A stretch of DNA of 13,665 nt, from contig JAUYHV010000162.1 in the NCBI GenBank assembly GCA_030689845.1, positions 1 through 13,665 of the forward strand, read 5' to 3'. Below are positions 1 through 6,262 of the stretch, one piece after another (within the stretch, counting starts at the first letter, position 1; the number at the start of each line of letters is the position of its first letter). Origin of the DNA: Dehalococcoidia bacterium. Lineage in GTDB: Bacteria; Chloroflexota; Dehalococcoidia; JACQUA01. The translations under genes and the position numbers were made by a program. The notes beneath the pieces are model-generated. The model ran no database searches and was not told the origin of the DNA. It was given only the letters and a program-made list of their open reading frames with translations.

Positions 1-157
1 ACCGTGGAAATTAATGGCAGGAATGCGTGACAAGCTCATTCATGAGTACTTTGGAGTTAATACCGAAGTGCTTTTCAAGACTATAAAAGAAGACCTTCCT
101 GCGGTGAAACCCGAGATTCAACAGTTATCAAAGGAATTAGATAAGCTTAGCGAGTAA
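1..157 (+). CDS. hepT: HepT-like (DUF86) RNase toxin, C-terminal fragment
   Basis: The frame is open from base 2 to the TAA at 155-157, giving about 51 residues that begin PWKLMAGMRDKLIHEYFGV. The visible sequence contains RDKLIHEY, an exact RX4HXY motif, which is the catalytic signature of HepT/DUF86 HEPN-fold RNase toxins. Family knowledge: HepT usually pairs with a MntA nucleotidyltransferase antitoxin, which would lie upstream, outside the window. The visible part is the C-terminal third to half of a protein of roughly 110-140 residues. The stop codon overlaps a 21-base repeat at 156-176 and a terminator follows at 183-212. The family call is firm; whether the missing part is intact is unknown. 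Confidence 0.85.
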   Translation, partial: PWKLMAGMRDKLIHEYFGVNTEVLFKTIKEDLPAVKPEIQQLSKELDKLSE

Positions 158-176
158 TCCAACTCCCGCTACCAAT
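156..176 (+). repeat. tRNA-3'-end-like direct repeat, copy 1
   Basis: This 21-base sequence reads AATCCAACTCCCGCTACCAA plus T. It matches the copy at 287-307 in 20 of 21 positions and the copy at 784-801 in 17 of 18. It can be parsed as a tRNA end: T-loop AAT, T-stem strand CCAAC, seven-base acceptor strand TCCCGCT, discriminator A, then CCA. It starts within the TAA stop of the HepT gene. No matching 5' tRNA half lies upstream, because that DNA is coding. Copies 1 and 2 also resemble each other for about 20 bases downstream. Confidence 0.75.
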
Positions 177-182
177 AGACTT

Positions 183-212
183 AAAAGCATCGCGAAAAGC
201 GGTGTTTTTTTT
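183..212 (+). terminator. Rho-independent terminator after HepT
   Basis: The stem GCATCGC (187-193) pairs with GCGGTGT (199-205) around a GAAAA loop, with two wobble pairs. It can be extended by A-T pairs on the flanks, and a run of eight T follows. It lies 26 bases after the toxin stop codon and just downstream of repeat copy 1. Confidence 0.8.
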
Positions 213-227
213 GTTGCGTAATATATT

Positions 228-305
228 ATGAAATGCGAATTAGGTAAGCAGCTCGCTCCGATTATATCGGAGAGGTCGTCCCGATGAATCCAACTCCAGC
301 TACCA
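228..305 (+). other. Orphan 19-codon frame or tRNA-like remnant ending in repeat 2
   Basis: Two readings compete. First, ATG at 228 opens a 19-codon frame (MKCELGKQLAPIISERSSR) that ends in TGA at 285-287, exactly against the second repeat, like a gene cut off there. It has no clear ribosome site. Second, bases 256-272 form an anticodon-arm-like hairpin (CTCCG, loop ATTATAT, CGGAG). It is followed by AGGTC, a typical variable loop, at the right distance from the tRNA-like 3' end at 287-305. The T-stem 5' strand (278-282) does not pair with CCAAC beyond two bases, and the D-arm and acceptor 5' strand are missing, so this is not a working tRNA. I cannot decide between the readings. Confidence 0.3.
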
Positions 306-307
306 AT
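287..307 (+). repeat. tRNA-3'-end-like direct repeat, copy 2
   Basis: AATCCAACTCCAGCTACCAA plus T; it differs from copy 1 by one base (C to A in the acceptor-like strand). Downstream similarity to copy 1 continues through the ACTT..AAAAGCA stretch into a second terminator. It sits between the HepT remnant and hicAB. Confidence 0.75.
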
Positions 308-322
308 TGAACTTGGAAAAGC

Positions 323-346
323 AAAGCATAATGGCTGTGCTTTTTT
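323..346 (+). terminator. Rho-independent terminator after repeat 2
   Basis: AAAGCATA (323-330) pairs with TGTGCTTT (336-343) around a five-base loop, with one wobble pair, and runs into a T tract (341-346). It isolates hicAB from upstream transcription. Confidence 0.7.
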
Positions 347-358
347 CATTCCTCAATA

Positions 359-367
359 TGATATAAT
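359..367 (+). promoter_or_regulatory. Extended -10 promoter for hicAB
   Basis: TGATATAAT is a perfect TGnTATAAT extended -10 element; no good -35 is present, as is usual for this class. Expected start is near 374, giving a leader of about 28 bases before hicA. HicAB operons are normally repressed by the HicB-HicA complex; no obvious palindromic operator was identified here. Confidence 0.6.
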
Positions 368-401
368 TTAAAACGAATGCAGCGGGCAGAACTTTTTTAG
401 T

Positions 402-584
402 GTGAAAAGGAAGGAACTTATTAAACATTTGGTTGAAAACGGGGCTTTGCTTCTGCGAGAGGGACGGAGACACAGCATATATCAGAGGGGGAAATTTAGA
501 ACGGAAGTCCCGAGACACAACGAAATCGTAGATGATCTGGCAAGAAAAATCTGCCGGGACCTGGATATTTCTTTCATCAAATAG
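402..584 (+). CDS. hicA: HicA-family mRNA interferase toxin
   Basis: This 60-residue protein has the usual HicA length and layout. MKRKELIKHLVENGALLLRE corresponds to the conserved N-terminal helix and first strand, then GRRHSIY carries the catalytic histidine (His24), followed by VPRHNEIVDDLARKICRDL. HicA folds as a double-stranded-RNA-binding-like domain and cleaves mRNA when free of HicB. The start is GTG; ATG is not available in frame, and no strong ribosome site precedes it, which suggests weak translation of the toxin. Family members usually have G-G/N-N-H-S; Arg-Arg replaces those residues before the histidine. hicB follows after 6 bases, so the pair is one operon in the common toxin-first order. 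Confidence 0.92.
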   Translation: MKRKELIKHLVENGALLLREGRRHSIYQRGKFRTEVPRHNEIVDDLARKICRDLDISFIK

Positions 585-590
585 GGGACT

Positions 591-785
591 ATGATGCAAT
601 ATAAAGCACTCATAAAAAAAAGTGGTAATTGGTGGATAGGCTGGCTAATTGACTTGCCGGGAGTTAATGCGCAAGAAAGAAGCAAAGGAGAGCTTATAGC
701 GTCTCTAAGAATTGGAGCTGAGGATATGCTCAATACCCCCGTTGAGCTAAAAGATGAAGAAGAACTGGTAAAAATTGAAGTTTAA
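591..785 (+). CDS. hicB: HicB-family antitoxin
   Basis: This 64-residue protein shows the partial RNase-H-like HicB fold: a first strand MQYKALIKKSGNWWIGWLID, then LPGVNAQERSKGELIASLRIGAEDML, which matches the typical 'lPGv..qG.T..EA..nl.eA' pattern of HicB. It should neutralise HicA by direct binding. It is short, with no recognisable C-terminal helix-turn-helix or ribbon-helix-helix DNA-binding domain, so self-regulation of the operon is uncertain. The start at 591 follows a GGGGACT ribosome site; a second ATG follows immediately at 594. Its TAA stop overlaps repeat copy 3, and it converges on the alkaline phosphatase gene 25 bases away. Confidence 0.88.
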   Translation: MMQYKALIKKSGNWWIGWLIDLPGVNAQERSKGELIASLRIGAEDMLNTPVELKDEEELVKIEV

Positions 786-801
786 TCCAACTCCCACTAC
801 C
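784..801 (+). repeat. tRNA-3'-end-like direct repeat, copy 3
   Basis: AATCCAACTCCCACTACC matches copy 1 in 17 of 18 positions (G to A in the acceptor-like strand); similarity stops before the final CA. It starts in the TAA stop of hicB, as copy 1 starts in the stop of hepT. No terminator follows, and the alkaline phosphatase gene ends 10 bases further on. Confidence 0.65.
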
Positions 802-810
802 CCGCCGCTA

Positions 811-2292
811 TTAGCGGTTGCGCTTGTCCTTGCTATTTCTTTTGGCGTTATCCTCAGCGTCTTTACTGTGGTCATCATCCTCGGCGCCTTCACCGGCATC
901 ATCAGCATCGTAATCGGCAGGGTCATCCATGGACTTAAAAACAACTTTGCCTATTTCGGTGTTGTCTATGTAATTTCCGCGTACAGGGTCGTATCCGCTG
1001 GTATATGCTTTAAAGAAACGGGCGTAAGACCCTTTAGCAAAGAATGGGATCAGGCTATTGGTATGGCTGGTACTATACCAGGTCATACCGGGTAAATTTC
1101 CTGCCCCATTATTTTCCAGGGGCTGCCACATGGGGTTGGAATTCGGGCCAAGGAGATATCCTGTCTCGTGGTCGCCGGTTACGATAAGAAGCGTTTCACC
1201 CCAGTTACTATTGTGCTTGACCCAATCAACTACGGCCTCAACCGCATGATTGAAGTCGATTTGTTCTTCTATGACACGCCCGGATTGATTGGCGTGGCTG
1301 GCCCAGTCAACCGCTCCCCCTTCAACCATGAGGAACAAGCCGTCGGGGTCATTATCCAGTATGTTGATAGCGGCTCTGGTCATTTCTTCTAACGAGGGCG
1401 TACCCGTATTCAATGGTACCACGTAAGGCGCAGCAAATCTATTACCGCTGCGCTCTTGTTGAGTTGTTGTAAATACCTGCGGCACGCCAATGACACGGCC
1501 TGGAGTCGGACCATGGATTAGACCCTGGAACTCGGAACGCGTCTGTACCAGGTGCCAAGGGTCGTTCACGGCATCGCCATTGGCGTCGTTCCCAACTGTT
1601 CCCTCTACCAAAGCGTCCCAGGTGGCCTTACCACCGACATACTGGTAGGTGTTTGGTGTTGCGCGCAGTTGCCCATCGTTGTTGTACCACGGGTTGCCAC
1701 TTCCCATTATTACATCAACGGCGCTTTCAAGAACCATCTCCCTGGCAATTGCCTGGTAGTTACTGCGATTTACGTTGTGCACCACGAATCCTGCGGGAGT
1801 AGCATGGCTAAACGGAACTGTTGTAACTACACCAGTAGCCTTTCCACGCTCCTCAGCACGTTCAATTACGTTTTTTAGCCTGTTTTTATTTATGCCTACG
1901 CCAATTGCCCCATTGTAGGTTTTAGTGCCCGTAGACATAGCCGTCGCCGCTGCTGCCGAATCGGTAACGCCCGATTTAACATAGTTGAAGTCGCTCCAGG
2001 CTTGAACCGGTTCATATTTCCCCCCAAACATATACGTGCTCATAGCCATTGCAGTCGGAAAATCCTCGTAGACCTGCACACCGGCTTCGCCACTCTCATA
2101 ATAACTGGCCGCGTTTACGTGGCTGTAGCCCCAACCATCGGCTATCATAACGATAACATTTTTTACCTTATCGGCTTTACCTGTCGGGACAGATGCGGAA
2201 GATGTGACGGCTGAACCGGGCGCCACAGCCACGGCGCTTGCTAACAAAAAGCAGATTAATGCTGTTCTCATATGCCTATTAAAAATCTTCAT
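811..2292 (-). CDS. phoA: Secreted alkaline phosphatase, PhoA family
   Basis: A 493-residue phosphomonoesterase that should release phosphate from organic phosphates outside the cell. A signal peptide covers about residues 1-29 (basic start, hydrophobic core from ALICFLLASA, small residues before the cleavage region). The PhoA two-zinc, one-magnesium site is complete: Asp52 in MIADGWG, nucleophile Ser112 in TDSAAAATAMSTG, His163 and Thr165 in SHATPAG, Glu324, Asp329 and His333 in EGGAVDWASHAN, Asp374 and His375 in TGDHETGY, and His410 in TSHTNS. The last ~37 residues are an acidic then basic low-complexity tail that is not part of the catalytic domain. The start has an AAAGGTAG ribosome site; a second Met at residue 8 is possible. 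The gene diverges from the TctC-like lipoprotein gene. Phosphate control is likely for the family, but no Pho box could be assigned. Confidence 0.93.
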   Translation of the reverse strand: MKIFNRHMRTALICFLLASAVAVAPGSAVTSSASVPTGKADKVKNVIVMIADGWGYSHVNAASYYESGEAGVQVYEDFPTAMAMSTYMFGGKYEPVQAWSDFNYVKSGVTDSAAAATAMSTGTKTYNGAIGVGINKNRLKNVIERAEERGKATGVVTTVPFSHATPAGFVVHNVNRSNYQAIAREMVLESAVDVIMGSGNPWYNNDGQLRATPNTYQYVGGKATWDALVEGTVGNDANGDAVNDPWHLVQTRSEFQGLIHGPTPGRVIGVPQVFTTTQQERSGNRFAAPYVVPLNTGTPSLEEMTRAAINILDNDPDGLFLMVEGGAVDWASHANQSGRVIEEQIDFNHAVEAVVDWVKHNSNWGETLLIVTGDHETGYLLGPNSNPMWQPLENNGAGNLPGMTWYSTSHTNSLIPFFAKGSYARFFKAYTSGYDPVRGNYIDNTEIGKVVFKSMDDPADYDADDAGEGAEDDDHSKDAEDNAKRNSKDKRNR

Positions 2293-2373
2293 GATTTTTC
2301 AACTACCTTTTTTCCAATTTAATATATTTACCACGCTTTTATAAAAAAAATATTTAACTAAAATACCCCTTAT

Positions 2374-2382
2374 ATTATAACA
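2374..2382 (-). promoter_or_regulatory. Extended -10 promoter for alkaline phosphatase
   Basis: On the minus strand the sequence is TGTTATAAT, a perfect TGnTATAAT element, with only a poor -35 (TGCTAT at 17 bases). The expected start near 2367 gives a leader of about 75 bases. A weak -35 fits a promoter that needs an activator, but that is inference. Confidence 0.5.
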
Positions 2383-2421
2383 GCTTATTATGTTACATAG
2401 CACACTCACTGAAAAGGAAAG

Positions 2422-2450
2422 GGCTGGAATCGTGTGAGGGATATCCAGCC
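2422..2450. repeat. Inverted repeat in divergent region
   Basis: GGCTGGA (2422-2428) and TCCAGCC (2444-2450) form a perfect 7-bp inverted repeat with a 15-base centre. It lies upstream of both divergent promoters in the 2293-2708 gap. That gap otherwise holds only the two promoters and AT-rich DNA; no gene is seen in it. Confidence 0.35.
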
Positions 2451-2530
2451 TCTCTGTTGACAGGCAAATTTTAACCTGTGCTTTTTTGTTTTGATATTCT
2501 GTTATATTATTGATGATTCAATTCGTTTAA

Positions 2531-2560
2531 TTGACAACAATACTGCCTCCGTCTTATACT
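2531..2560 (+). promoter_or_regulatory. SigA-type promoter for TctC-like gene
   Basis: TTGACA (2531-2536), an 18-base spacer and TATACT (2555-2560) make a near-consensus housekeeping promoter. Transcription should begin near 2567, leaving a leader of about 140 bases. The spacer contains the left arm of the inverted repeat at 2543-2590. Confidence 0.7.
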
Positions 2561-2590
2561 ATGCCACCCTAATTTTGATGAAGGAGGCAG
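2543..2590. promoter_or_regulatory. 8-bp inverted repeat spanning the start site (possible operator)
   Basis: CTGCCTCC (2543-2550) lies in the promoter spacer and its exact inverse GGAGGCAG (2583-2590) lies about 16 bases into the transcript. The centre-to-centre distance is 40 bases, close to four helical turns. This fits a pair of repressor half-sites or a looping operator. Only the right arm is transcribed, so an RNA hairpin is excluded if the promoter call is right. Confidence 0.4.
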
Positions 2591-2708
2591 AGAAGAGTCA
2601 GTTAAAAAGTTTGAGCAATATAGTTTCCTGAATACTTCCACATCCGGTACCAGGTTTGTGATTTAAGCATCTCAATTGAATTAAACTTTAAGAAGAGGAC
2701 TATGACGT

Positions 2709-3914
2709 ATGAAAAAGTATTTTCACCCCGGATTATTTATTCTCCTGGTAGTTACCCTCATCGCTGGTTGTGCCGGGGGAGCTACCACAACCCCCAAGTC
2801 AGTACAGCCCCCCATGCCCACGGCAGCGGCCACCCAGCCCAGGGCGGAGTCCACACCTCCCCCGGCCAGGGCTACTCCCGTCCCGCCTCCAACCCGGGCA
2901 AGCACACCGGGGCCGGCTCCCAAACCCGATGAAGCTCCCTATTATAAGGGTAAAACCATCGAAATGGTTATATCTTCGGCGGCAGGCGGGGGCACGGATA
3001 CCACGGGACGCCTCGTTGCTTCGTTCCTACCGAAATATATCCCGGGGAACCCCAGGATAGTGGTGCGCAATGTTCCCGGAGGCGAAGGGACTATTGCCAA
3101 CAATAATTTTGTGGAGAAAAGCAAGAAAGACGGCCTGTCGCTGGTAGTCAATGCTTCTTCCCAGATAACGGTTACCATTACCAGGCCTGATATTGCTCAT
3201 TACAACCCGGCTAAATATGAGCACGTCGGAAACGTGAGTCGTGCTACTTCTATCATGGTGATAAGGAAACAGGCCCTCAACCGCCTGATAGACCCGAAGG
3301 CAGCCCCCGTGAACATCGGGGCAAGGGAAGGTAACGAGACATGGGCGGCCATGCCCTTATGGGCGCAGGAGTACCTGGGGTGGAACCTGAAATGGATACT
3401 GGGATTTGGAGGCACCAGCGAACTGGAACTGGCGCTGAGACGGGGGGAGATTGATATGTTCGGCACCAGCACGCCGGTTGCACTGAAGCAGCTGAGAGAC
3501 GAAGGAGTCGCCGATCTCGTCGTCCAGGAAGGTGTTTTTTCCAAGGGAAAAAAGGTACGGCGCCCCGATTTCACGGACGTGCCGATTTTCGAAGAACTGC
3601 TGGGCAACAAGATGCCTACCGGGCTTCCCTGGCAGGCTTACAAAGCCTGGACCGCGCCGAGTCTCGTGGATAAATGGATTTCCGCGCCCCCGGGGACTCC
3701 CGCCAACTTAATGAAGATTCTTACCGACGCTTTTGAGGCTATGGCTGGAGACAAAGAATTTGACAAAGTTGTCCAAAAGGTTGTAAGCCCCGTTTATACC
3801 ATCGGGGTCGGCGAGGATACTGCTACCCTTGTCAAGGAAATAATGGATACCTCTCCGGAGGTGTTTAAATACGGCACGGATTTGCAGGCCAAGTTTGGCG
3901 TTACGGCCAAATAA
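2709..3914 (+). CDS. TctC/Bug-family substrate-binding lipoprotein
   Basis: A 401-residue extracellular binding protein. Residues 1-20 form a lipoprotein signal ending LIAG, followed by Cys21, the lipidation site. Residues 22-77 are a Pro/Thr/Ala-rich flexible linker. The tripartite-tricarboxylate-transporter receptor fold follows, recognised by KTIEMVISSAAGGGTDTTGR (about 82-101), VVRNVPGGEGTIANN and the DGLSLVV segment (141-147). Relatives bind carboxylates such as citrate, succinate or aromatic acids. The start at 2709 has a GAGG site about 10 bases upstream; the ATG at 2702 is out of frame. No TctA or TctB membrane subunit is next to it, so this is an orphan receptor here. Its ligand is unknown; the MFS or EamA carriers nearby are not family partners. 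Confidence 0.88.
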   Translation: MKKYFHPGLFILLVVTLIAGCAGGATTTPKSVQPPMPTAAATQPRAESTPPPARATPVPPPTRASTPGPAPKPDEAPYYKGKTIEMVISSAAGGGTDTTGRLVASFLPKYIPGNPRIVVRNVPGGEGTIANNNFVEKSKKDGLSLVVNASSQITVTITRPDIAHYNPAKYEHVGNVSRATSIMVIRKQALNRLIDPKAAPVNIGAREGNETWAAMPLWAQEYLGWNLKWILGFGGTSELELALRRGEIDMFGTSTPVALKQLRDEGVADLVVQEGVFSKGKKVRRPDFTDVPIFEELLGNKMPTGLPWQAYKAWTAPSLVDKWISAPPGTPANLMKILTDAFEAMAGDKEFDKVVQKVVSPVYTIGVGEDTATLVKEIMDTSPEVFKYGTDLQAKFGVTAK

Positions 3915-3978
3915 TATTATTGCGGCCTGGCTCCTTTTTTCGGTGACCAGCCCTTCCTGGCGTATTTAAGTATCGGAG

Positions 3979-4018
3979 AAAAGCCCCTCAATGGCTGTTG
4001 CTGCATTGAGGGGCTTTT
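3979..4018 (+). terminator. Strong Rho-independent terminator
   Basis: A perfect 15-bp stem (3979-3993 with 4004-4018) surrounds a 10-base loop and ends in TTTTTG. The left flank AAAA also gives a short T run on the other strand, so it may serve the MFS gene ending at 4160 as well. Bases 4021-4159 show nothing else. Confidence 0.93.
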
Positions 4019-4159
4019 TGTTTTCAATATTTACTGAAAATGTAAAGGAAAAATCGTAAGCTGGTAATTTTCCATAATTACAAACATCAATAATGATATA
4101 TGGGACGGGTGCCTGGTTATTTTAAAAATTGATATTTGAAGTCAGGGTAGTTCAGGAAA

Positions 4160-5368
4160 TCAAAATCCTGTCTGTTTTTTTGCAGCCGAACGGGTTGTTA
4201 TCACCATGACTAAGGTTATCAGCAGGAAGGGGATAGTAACCAGGTTTAACACTTCCCAACCCGCTGCGGAAAGCACAAGCCCGGCAGACAAAATGGCCAG
4301 GGCCTGGAAGGTAAACACGGCGAAATCGTTAATCCCCTGGGCTTTGAAACGTTCCACGGACCGGTAGCTGTGGGTCAACATGACCGTTCCGGCAACAAAA
4401 AGAAAGTTCCAGCCTATTCCTAAAAATGTCAGGGCAACAAGGTAAAAAACAAATTGATGGCTGGCAGCCGCGGCAACCGCTGCGACGCACATCCCTGCAA
4501 CCCCCAGTATCTGAAGGGTTTTTACCCCCAGGCGCTCGACGAGGAACCCGGAGAACAGGGAAGGGAGATACATCCCGATGATGTGGCTCTGGATGACGAT
4601 GGTGGTGCTGTTCAAGCTGAACCGGTCTATAACGTGCATACTGAGGGGTGTGGCCGACATGATGAAACCCATGGCTCCGAAGGCAATAGCGCTGGAAATG
4701 GCAGCTACCAGGAAGGTGCGCTGTGAGACAACGGCTTTCAAAGGCCGTTCTTGTTCCATAACGCTTTCTTTTTTTACGGCCTTTTCCGAAATAAAAAGCA
4801 GCAACACCCCGGACAGGGCGAACATAAGCGCCATGGCAACAAAAGATCCCGTATAGTCCCCGAAACCGAGCCAGTCCTTGCCGTCCCGGCCTATTTCCGG
4901 TCCCAGGAAGCCGGCCACGATTCCCCCGATAAGCACAAAGGAGACAGCCCTGGCCGAGTATTTTTGTTCCACGCTTTCCGCAGCAGCGAACCGGTACTGC
5001 GCGATAAAAGCTGTGCTCCCTCCAATGAACAGGACCATGAAACAAAACAGGGAAAAACTTTGCACGGATATGGCGAAAGCGGCGCCGAGAGTGGCTGCCG
5101 AGCCTACGGCAGAGGAAATGATGAATCCCCGTTTCCGTCCAATCCATTTCATTACCATGGCTGCCGGGATGGAAAAAAGGGCGATGCCGATAACCACTAT
5201 CGCAATGGGCAGCGTAGCCCATTTTTCCGAGGGCGCCAGTTCCGAGCCGATAATGCCGCCTAACAGGAGGACCAGAGGTACCCCGGATAACCCCAGCGCC
5301 TGGCAGACGCTTAAAATAAGTACATTTTTACCCAGGCGTTTAATTGCCATGAGCGGTTGCGGTATCAT
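4160..5368 (-). CDS. MFS transporter
   Basis: A 402-residue membrane protein with about 12 hydrophobic segments split into two halves by a charged cytoplasmic loop near residues 194-212 (SEKAVKKESVMEQERPLK), the normal major facilitator layout and length. Between helices 2 and 3, AAMVMKWIGRKRGF stands where motif A is expected; the basic GRKRG part is kept but the usual Asp is missing. The start at 5368 has a perfect AGGAGG 8 bases upstream. The PH-like gene lies 159 bases upstream on the same strand; bases 5383-5527 hold no recognisable site. No substrate can be deduced, and it could be an efflux or a metabolite carrier. Confidence 0.88.
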   Translation of the reverse strand: MIPQPLMAIKRLGKNVLILSVCQALGLSGVPLVLLLGGIIGSELAPSEKWATLPIAIVVIGIALFSIPAAMVMKWIGRKRGFIISSAVGSAATLGAAFAISVQSFSLFCFMVLFIGGSTAFIAQYRFAAAESVEQKYSARAVSFVLIGGIVAGFLGPEIGRDGKDWLGFGDYTGSFVAMALMFALSGVLLLFISEKAVKKESVMEQERPLKAVVSQRTFLVAAISSAIAFGAMGFIMSATPLSMHVIDRFSLNSTTIVIQSHIIGMYLPSLFSGFLVERLGVKTLQILGVAGMCVAAVAAAASHQFVFYLVALTFLGIGWNFLFVAGTVMLTHSYRSVERFKAQGINDFAVFTFQALAILSAGLVLSAAGWEVLNLVTIPFLLITLVMVITTRSAAKKQTGF

Positions 5369-5527
5369 CTTTCGGGCCTCCTACTTCAATGTAATGCCTG
5401 TTATTTCCAGCAAACTGGTTCGAGGCGGCGTGCCCCGGGGAGTCGTTAAGGAAAATGTCGTTTCCTCTACCTCGGACTGGAAAACCAAAAGGTTATTTAT
5501 AAACACGATAACGTTTCTTGAGGCCAG

Positions 5528-5995
5528 TTAAGGTTTTTTTATCCCCTGCAGCAGGGCCGTCTCCAGCCCTGACGGATCGTTCGTGCCTATCCGGAATTTA
5601 TTTCCCGTTTTCATATTGATTTCCACCGCGGAAAGCCCTGAAACATTGAAAAGCCAGCCGTGGGGGGTGAGGCGGATTCCCCAGCCGTAAAACCAGTGGT
5701 TCCTGACGGACCGGCACGATTCAATATCGCGGAGCTTGAATCTCCTGCGGATAGGACCGGGTCCGAAGCGGACCTCCATTTCTTCCTGACCTATGGTAAC
5801 GGTGAGGCTGGAGAATAATACCAGGGCTGCCACAAGAAAGACCGCGACTATTATCAGTACCGGAGCCGCTTCCGCCGTATCCTCTCCATTCCCTTCCATA
5901 AAGAAAGAGATGGCTATTATTATTAATGCGGCTGCGACGGCGGTTATCACCACGTAGCCGACCTGGGTATGTCTGTATCTCTGTATCATGTTCAT
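5528..5995 (-). CDS. PH-like-domain membrane protein
   Basis: I recognise this only as a common uncharacterised bacterial family: two closely spaced membrane helices followed by a PH-like beta domain. From the start chosen here the protein is 155 residues: IQRYRHTQVGY, helix 1 (VVITAVAAALIIIAISFFM), a short acidic loop, helix 2 (VLIIVAVFLVAALVLFSSL), then a soluble part with GPGPIRRRFKLRDIESCRSV, WFYGWGIRLTPHGWLFNVSG and EINMKTGNKFRIGTNDP. The frame is open further upstream to an ATG at 6202, adding 69 residues. I prefer the ATG pair at 5995/5989 because the RYRHTQ segment looks like a family N-terminus and because a strong opposite-strand promoter (6102-6130) lies in the extension. No candidate start has a clear ribosome site; an extended -10 (TGGTACAAT) at 6009-6017 would give an almost leaderless message. 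Confidence 0.7.
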   Translation of the reverse strand: MNMIQRYRHTQVGYVVITAVAAALIIIAISFFMEGNGEDTAEAAPVLIIVAVFLVAALVLFSSLTVTIGQEEMEVRFGPGPIRRRFKLRDIESCRSVRNHWFYGWGIRLTPHGWLFNVSGLSAVEINMKTGNKFRIGTNDPSGLETALLQGIKKP

Positions 5996-6101
5996 ATACC
6001 GTTTTGCTATTGTACCACCGGATATTACTGAAAACCAGTTCAGGTTATCCCAGGTAAACCGGGTGCCCGAAGTATATTTAATAATCCTCTTCAACTCCAT
6101 A

Positions 6102-6130
6102 TTGACAAACGGGGTTATTTCTATTACTAT
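6102..6130 (+). promoter_or_regulatory. SigA-type promoter for zinc-ribbon gene
   Basis: TTGACA (6102-6107), a 17-base spacer and TACTAT (6125-6130) form a near-consensus promoter. The start near 6137 leaves a leader of about 125 bases before the ATG at 6263. Confidence 0.6.
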
Positions 6131-6262
6131 TATCACGGTGGTTATAGTAAAAGTCATTATGTACACCCAACCTTCCCATTTTACCGGGATCCCAGGGTCC
6201 ATACCCAGTAACCGATGACTGACACTCTTACCAACTAATATTTAAGAGAGGAGGTCATCTAC

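Noticed and set aside
156..307. Integron attC sites (ATCCAAC fits the RYYYAAC inverse core)
   Set aside because: No matching GTTRRRY core or complementary arm lies downstream; terminators follow instead, so the palindromic attC structure is absent.
2367..2400. Pho box upstream of the alkaline phosphatase gene
   Set aside because: TGTAACA and TGTTATA resemble parts of Pho boxes, but spacing is about 15 bases instead of the 11-base period and matches are poor.
2460..2490. Terminator-like ACAGG/CCTGT stem with T run upstream of the TctC-like gene
   Set aside because: Only five pairs with a ten-base loop, and no plus-strand gene ends nearby to need it.
4751..5531. Long plus-strand frames (170 and 217 codons) opposite the MFS gene
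   Set aside because: They are antisense to a clear 12-helix transporter, have no ribosome sites or family features, and are rich in Pro/Arg/His as shadow frames are.
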